This document shows positions 22,542-27,012 of a DNA stretch of 27,012 nucleotides, in pieces. Origin of the DNA: JAUIEH01 sp964483375 (GTDB taxonomy: Bacteria > Pseudomonadota > Alphaproteobacteria > Caulobacterales > Maricaulaceae); contig CAZABJ010000039.1 in assembly GCA_964483375.1 (NCBI GenBank), forward strand, positions 1 through 27,012. The letters run 5' to 3'. Made by a program: the position numbers and the translations under genes. A model generated the notes under the pieces. That model did not search any database. It had not been told where the DNA came from and worked only from the letters and a program-made list of their open reading frames with translations. Position 1 is the first letter of the stretch. The number at the start of each line of letters is the position of its first letter.

Positions 22542-23750
22542 ATGGGCCGAGTTTTTGCGGGTATTCTGGTTGTGATTGCTGCGGGCGCCGCCGCCTTGGC
22601 GGCATGGTGGTTTCAACCCTGGGCGGACTACGCCCCGGCGCGCATTCACCGATTGAACGACGAGGCTTATTCGCGCGTGGCGTTTCGCACCATGGCGGAC
22701 ATTCTCCCCCACGCGGTCATCCAGGCCCAAGCGCCTCAACCCCTGCCCCGCGCTGACGCGCCGATGCCGCCGGTCCGGTACCGTTGGAACGGCGAAGAGC
22801 GCTCTCTAACCGATTACGTCGAGGGGTCGGAAACGACCGGCCTGATGGTTCTGCATCGCGGCGAAGTGGTCTTTGAAGCGACGTATCTCGGCACGACGAC
22901 CGAGGACAGGCTGACGTCTTGGTCGGTTGCGAAGAGTTTCGTGGCCGGTCTCATCGCCATCGCCGTCGAGCAAGGCCGCATCGAAAGCTTGGACGACCCT
23001 GTTTCGGTCTACGCGACGCAATACGCAGGCACGGATTACGGCGACACCTCGATCCGTCACTTGCTGATGATGTCGACGGGCATGGATTTCGATGAAGGCT
23101 ATTTCGGTCCGTCCGATATCCGCCGCTTGTTTTTCCGCACATTCTATCTGCAGCGCAGCATCGACCGGGCGGTGGCGCGCATTGAGCGCCTGCGACCCGC
23201 CGGGGAAACGCTCAACTATCAGAGCCCCAACAGCCATGTGTTGTCCGCCGTCGTCCGCGCGGCGTTTGACGACGCGTCGCTCGCCGCAATCGTCGAGGAA
23301 CAGATTTGGACCCCGCTCGGCATGATCGGAGACGCCGATTGGTCTCAGGATATGCCCGGGCCTGACGGGGCGGCCATCGGCTATTGCTGCTTGAACGCCA
23401 GGCTCGAAGACTATGCGCGGTTCGGACAGCTGCATTTGCAGGACGGCGTCTGGAACGGCGAGCGACTGTTTCCCGAGGGTTGGGTTGAGCAAGCGTCCCA
23501 GCCCAATGCGCCTTTCCAAGCGCCAGGCGCGGGACCCTATGAGGGGCGCGGCTACGGGCTGCATCTTTGGATCCCGGAAAACGCCGACCGCGAATACTTT
23601 ATGGCCGGCGTCGCGGGGCAATATGTGTGGGTCGATCCCGTACGCGAGGTGGTCATCGCAAGGACGGCGGCGGATTATGGGTGGCTAGAGCGGCGCGCGG
23701 AGAGTTTCGCGGTGATGCGCGCCATCGCGCGCGCGGCGTCCGGAGAGTGA
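22542..23750 (+). CDS. Membrane-anchored serine hydrolase, beta-lactamase (class C)/NylB-like family
   Basis: This 402-residue enzyme has an N-terminal helix (about 4-23) anchoring a periplasmic beta-lactamase-fold domain. The nucleophile motif is SVAK, with Ser128 and Lys131 (in SWSVAKSF). The tyrosine element is Tyr226 in NYQSPNSH, where class C beta-lactamases have YxN. The third box reads VAGQYVWV (about 359-366), not the KTG of beta-lactamases. This set is typical of the esterase/6-aminohexanoate-dimer hydrolase branch, so an esterase or amidase role is more likely than drug resistance; the true substrate is unknown. It lies 96 bp after the sugar dehydrogenase gene on the same strand and may be co-transcribed. 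Confidence 0.88.
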   Translation: MGRVFAGILVVIAAGAAALAAWWFQPWADYAPARIHRLNDEAYSRVAFRTMADILPHAVIQAQAPQPLPRADAPMPPVRYRWNGEERSLTDYVEGSETTGLMVLHRGEVVFEATYLGTTTEDRLTSWSVAKSFVAGLIAIAVEQGRIESLDDPVSVYATQYAGTDYGDTSIRHLLMMSTGMDFDEGYFGPSDIRRLFFRTFYLQRSIDRAVARIERLRPAGETLNYQSPNSHVLSAVVRAAFDDASLAAIVEEQIWTPLGMIGDADWSQDMPGPDGAAIGYCCLNARLEDYARFGQLHLQDGVWNGERLFPEGWVEQASQPNAPFQAPGAGPYEGRGYGLHLWIPENADREYFMAGVAGQYVWVDPVREVVIARTAADYGWLERRAESFAVMRAIARAASGE

Positions 23751-23953
23751 GCAACGCATGAGCGATTGGCGGCGATGCGGCCTTCGGCGCAGCTTGACCT
23801 GACGTCGCGTTTGCGGCCTCGATCACCGCCGCGTCGCCGTCGCATTGAGGCTGCGACGCTCGGTCCGCGGTCCGGCGGCGCAAACGGCCATGTTCGCCAT
23901 TCGCGCGAGTGCTATGAGTGGCCATAACGCCCGTTGAGCGAAGGAGCCCGTTT

Positions 23954-25378
23954 ATGAGCGACGTCGACGCCCGCCAAATCGAACGCATGCGCACGGTTTT
24001 CGACCGGCAGCGGGCGGGTTTCGACTCTGTCCCCGAACGCACCGTTGCGCAGCGCCGCGCCGACCTCAAAGCGCTCGAAGACGCGGTGCTGGCGCGCAAA
24101 GACCAAATCGCCGAGGCGGTTAGCGACGATTTCGGCGTTCGGTCGAAGTCTGAGACCTTGGCGGCCGAGGTGGCGTATGTGGCGCGGGAAGCGCGCCACG
24201 CCAGGGCCAAACTGCGCCGTTGGGCGCGGCCGCGCGGGGTTGGCGTCGACATCGTCATGTTGCCTGGCCGCGCCTATGTGCGGCCTCAACCCAAAGGCGT
24301 GGTCGGGATCATCTCCCCTTGGAACTACCCGGTTCAGCTGGCGCTTGCGCCTTTGACGGCCGCGCTGGCGGCCGGCTGCCGAGCGCTCATCAAGCCCTCC
24401 GAACTGACGCCGCGCACCAGCGCGCTCATCGCCGAAATGATTGAGGCGCTGTACGACGTCACGCATGTCAGCGTCGTCACCGGCGGGACGGCGGTTGGAG
24501 AGGCGTTCGCGCGTCTCCCCTTCGATCATTTGTTCTTCACTGGCTCTACCCGGGTAGGCCGCATGGTGGCGCAGGCCGCAGCGGAAAACCTAACCCCGGT
24601 CACCTTGGAGTTGGGCGGCAAGTCGCCCGCCCTCATCGCGCCGGGCTACCCATTGGAGCCCGCCGCGCACGCAATCGCCTGGGGCAAATTCCTCAACGCC
24701 GGTCAGACCTGCATCGCGCCGGACTACGTCCTCGCGCCGCGGGCGGAAGCGGAGAGCATCGCGCGCGCCGTCGTCGAGCACGCCGAGACGTTCTATCCCG
24801 ACCCGGCGAGCGACGAGGACTACACCAGCATCGTGTCGGACAGACACTATGAGCGGCTGGCCGCCATGATCGAAGAGGCCCGCGAGGCCGGCGCGACCAT
24901 TCTCACCGCGTCCCATGACGCTGAGGCTGCGCGCGCGGCGCGAAAGATCCCGCCGAGCGTGGTCCTCGATCCGCCGGCTGACTGCGCGCTGATGCGGGAG
25001 GAGGTCTTCGGACCTGTTCTCACCGTCATTCCCTATGACCGGCGTCTGGACGCGATCGCCCATGTGAAAGCCGGCGAGAAACCGCTGGCGCTTTACGTCT
25101 TCGATAAAGACCGCAGCGCCGCCCGCGACGCCGTGGGACGGATGCTTTCAGGCGGCGCAACCATCAACGGCGCCCTTTTGCACATCTCCATCTCAGCCCT
25201 GCCGTTCGGCGGGATCGGCGCCAGCGGCATCGGCCACTATCACGGTCGCTGGGGTTTTGACGCCTTCTCCCATCTGCGCGGCGTTTTCGAAGCGCCGACG
25301 CGGCACCCCTCACGCATGCTCGCCCCGCCCTATGGCCGAGCCTTCGAGCGATTGCTCAACATTCTTTTGCGGCACTAA
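23954..25378 (+). CDS. NAD(P)+-dependent aldehyde dehydrogenase, coniferyl aldehyde dehydrogenase type
   Basis: This 474-residue enzyme oxidises an aldehyde to the acid. Catalytic residues are Cys253 (NAGQTCIAPD), Glu219 (LELGGKSP) and Asn124 (SPWNYP); the cofactor motif FTGSTRVG is at 195-202. Overall length, PKGVVGIISPWNYP and the hydrophobic C-terminal tail (YGRAFERLLNILL) place it in the ALDH3-like group that includes CalB. Members act on aromatic or long-chain aldehydes, and the amphipathic tail may associate with the membrane. The ATG at 23954 has a perfect AAGGAG site; an earlier start twelve codons upstream has none. The 203-bp gap before it shows no gene; GGCCAT occurs twice (23887-23892 and 23919-23924). 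Exact substrate is not assignable. Confidence 0.92.
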   Translation: MSDVDARQIERMRTVFDRQRAGFDSVPERTVAQRRADLKALEDAVLARKDQIAEAVSDDFGVRSKSETLAAEVAYVAREARHARAKLRRWARPRGVGVDIVMLPGRAYVRPQPKGVVGIISPWNYPVQLALAPLTAALAAGCRALIKPSELTPRTSALIAEMIEALYDVTHVSVVTGGTAVGEAFARLPFDHLFFTGSTRVGRMVAQAAAENLTPVTLELGGKSPALIAPGYPLEPAAHAIAWGKFLNAGQTCIAPDYVLAPRAEAESIARAVVEHAETFYPDPASDEDYTSIVSDRHYERLAAMIEEAREAGATILTASHDAEAARAARKIPPSVVLDPPADCALMREEVFGPVLTVIPYDRRLDAIAHVKAGEKPLALYVFDKDRSAARDAVGRMLSGGATINGALLHISISALPFGGIGASGIGHYHGRWGFDAFSHLRGVFEAPTRHPSRMLAPPYGRAFERLLNILLRH

Positions 25379-25439
25379 CCGGCAAGCAAAGCGCACGCGA
25401 CGCATCCTGGCGCTTGCTCCGTCGACGGCGCGCCGGTTA
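25376..25439. repeat. Nested inverted repeat after the aldehyde dehydrogenase gene
   Basis: A perfect 8-bp repeat, TAACCGGC (25376-25383, including the stop codon) and GCCGGTTA (25432-25439), encloses a second stem AGCAAAGCGC (25385-25394)/GCGCTTGCT (25410-25418) with one bulged A. A self-complementary CGTCGACG lies within the 3' arm. No T tract follows, so it is not a classical terminator; it may stabilise the 3' end of the mRNA. Confidence 0.45.
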
Positions 25440-25482
25440 GCGTTCCCTCCACCAGATTTCATGAGGGGGAAGGCGGGCGGCG

Positions 25483-27012
25483 ATGGAACTGTTTTTCAAC
25501 GCGGTTGAGACGTTCAGCGGGTTTATCTGGGGCGGCTCTTGGGGGGACCGACAAATCCTCCCGCCCTGGGCCTCGCCTATGGTGGTCGCGCTTTTAGGCG
25601 CTGGGCTGTTCTTCATGATCGCGCTCAAAGGCCGCCCGCTGCGCCGGCTCTTCCCGGCGTTCGGCGAACTATGGGCGGGCCGGAAAAGCACCGGCGAGGG
25701 CGAAATCACGCCTTGGCAAGCCTTGTCGACCGCGCTTTCGGGCCAGGTCGGCACCGGCAATCTCGCCGGGGTCGCCACAGCGCTGACGCTTGGAGGGCCC
25801 GGCGCGATCTTTTGGATGTGGGTCACCGCCATTTTCGGCATGGCGCTGGCCTTTGCGGAAAGCTCCCTCGCCGTCCGCTTTCGTGAGAAGCATCCTGACG
25901 GTCATTTCCATGGCGGGCCGATGTATTACATCAAGAACGGCCTAGGGAAAAAGTGGGGCTGGCTGGCGGTATTCTTCTGTATCGGCACGCTTTTCTCGGC
26001 TACCGCCACCGGCGGCATGATTCAGTCCAACTCCATCACCCAATCCGTGGTGGAAACCGGCGCGACCTTGGGGGTCGGCATTCCGCCCTGGGCGGTCGGG
26101 CTTGCGCTCTCCGCCTTGGTTTTCGCGGTGATCATCGGCGGCATCAAATCCATCGGCTCGGTGGCCGGAAAGGTCGTCCCGTTTATGGCGCTGGCCTACA
26201 TCATCATCGCGCTTGGGGTGATATTCCTTAACCTTGAAAATGTCGGCGGCGCTTTCAGCGCGATCTTCACCTACGCCTTCGGTCTTGAAGCGGCGGTCGG
26301 CGGCGCAGCGGGCTACGGCGTGGTGGCCGCCATTCGCTACGGGGTGGCGCGCGGTTTGTTCTCAAACGAGGCCGGTCAGGGCTCCGCCCCCATCGCCCAC
26401 GCCGCGGCGCAAACGAACAACCCCGTGCGCCAAGGGGAAATCGCCTCCATCGGCGTGTTCATCGACACCATCATCATCTGCACCATGACCGCGCTCGCCA
26501 TTCTCGTGGTCAGCGGGGATTTCAAGCGCAGTCCCGCCCACCAAGCCTATGTGGTGTGCAGCCAGAGCGACGCGTTCTCGTTTAGCGACCATCTCATCGA
26601 GGGTGAAACGCCTGGCGGCGTTGAAGCGCTGTTCCCCACCGCAGGCGGGGTGAGCGTCCCCTCTCCGGATGACGACCGGTCTGAGTCCGGCGCGCGCGCG
26701 ACTGCGTTGTTGGGGGCCTGCCAAGCGGCGGGGGTTGAGTTCGTGACCTTCGAATCCGAGCGAAGGCTGCGTTCGGGTGAGGATGTCAGCGAGGCCGAAC
26801 GCCTGGCGATGATCGAAGCCTCCTGGGCCCAGGCGCTCGCCATCGTCGAAGACGGCCACTTGACCGACGCCGAACTCGAAAACGTGGATCGCGCCTGGCA
26901 ATCGGACCTTGAATCGACCGCCGTCACGACAGCGGCCTACGCGAACGCCATTCCGCACGGCAATTGGGTGGTGACCATCGCCATCGCCCTGTTCGCGTTC
27001 ACCACCATCATC
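25483..27012 (+). CDS. Alanine/glycine:cation symporter (AGCS) family protein with large inserted domain (cut by window edge)
   Basis: This sodium- or proton-coupled amino acid importer shows 510 residues before the window ends. Family motifs are clear: SGQVGTGNLAGVATAL (86-101), HGGPMYYIKNGLG (143-155) and RGLFSNEAGQGSAPIAHAAA (around 290-309). Where normal members have a short loop of ten to fifteen residues before the LFAFTTII helix, this one has about 130 extra, mostly charged residues (about 347-476) with two cysteines. The reading frame stays open and codon use looks like its neighbours, so the insertion appears genuine. The ATG at 25483 is chosen because MELFFNAVETFSGFIWG matches the family N-terminus; a purine-rich GGGGGAAGGCGGGCGG run precedes it. 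Confidence 0.9.
   Translation, partial: MELFFNAVETFSGFIWGGSWGDRQILPPWASPMVVALLGAGLFFMIALKGRPLRRLFPAFGELWAGRKSTGEGEITPWQALSTALSGQVGTGNLAGVATALTLGGPGAIFWMWVTAIFGMALAFAESSLAVRFREKHPDGHFHGGPMYYIKNGLGKKWGWLAVFFCIGTLFSATATGGMIQSNSITQSVVETGATLGVGIPPWAVGLALSALVFAVIIGGIKSIGSVAGKVVPFMALAYIIIALGVIFLNLENVGGAFSAIFTYAFGLEAAVGGAAGYGVVAAIRYGVARGLFSNEAGQGSAPIAHAAAQTNNPVRQGEIASIGVFIDTIIICTMTALAILVVSGDFKRSPAHQAYVVCSQSDAFSFSDHLIEGETPGGVEALFPTAGGVSVPSPDDDRSESGARATALLGACQAAGVEFVTFESERRLRSGEDVSEAERLAMIEASWAQALAIVEDGHLTDAELENVDRAWQSDLESTAVTTAAYANAIPHGNWVVTIAIALFAFTTII

Noticed and set aside
26851..26877. EF-hand-like text DGHLTDAEL in the symporter insertion
   Set aside because: The first two calcium ligands of the loop are Ala and Val, so it cannot be a normal EF-hand.

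Overview
The window is GC-rich, almost fully coding DNA from an alphaproteobacterium. The sdhC-sdhD-sdhA order, an NtrC-type regulator of the Caulobacter TacA kind, two large TonB-dependent receptors and an HpnN/HpnM-like pair suggest a marine or aquatic member of the Caulobacterales/Maricaulales/Hyphomonadaceae group. This placement is inferred from gene content and protein style, not from a marker gene. No rRNA, tRNA, CRISPR array, insertion sequence or phage gene was seen. No stretch over 300 bases lacks a gene; the longest gaps are 23751-23953 and 16559-16727.

Layout. (1) 1-1110, minus: succinate dehydrogenase sdhC, sdhD and the 5' part of sdhA. (2) 1278-3772, plus: a short-chain dehydrogenase, then a sigma-54 response regulator. 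(3) 3883-5411, plus: a tight methionine sulfoxide reductase operon, msrB-msrA-second msrA; its 3' end overlaps a convergent Mur ligase gene. (4) 5347-7672: a Mur ligase (MurC/Mpl-like, minus) divergent from an LD-carboxypeptidase (plus), which together look like peptidoglycan recycling. (5) 7756-8643, plus: a ZIP metal transporter with a very His-rich tail and a Zur-box-like palindrome upstream. (6) 8708-21197, minus: a long co-oriented run. In transcription order it holds a small membrane protein, TonB receptor 2, a one-helix membrane protein, a sterol desaturase-family hydroxylase, TonB receptor 1, an HpnN-like RND transporter, an HpnM/MlaC-like periplasmic protein and a calcineurin-like lipoprotein phosphoesterase. 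(7) 21306-27012, plus: a PQQ-type aldose dehydrogenase, an anchored beta-lactamase-fold serine hydrolase, a coniferyl-aldehyde-type aldehyde dehydrogenase and the start of an alanine/glycine:cation symporter with a large inserted domain.

The most system-like part is the minus-strand block 10836-18126. TonB receptor 1, HpnN-like and HpnM-like genes sit 16 bp apart or overlap, so an outer-membrane receptor, a periplasmic lipid carrier and an inner-membrane RND pump are probably made together. A translationally coupled hydroxylase pair lies just upstream. I read this as a candidate trans-envelope route for a hydrophobic, possibly polycyclic lipid. The direction and substrate cannot be told from sequence.
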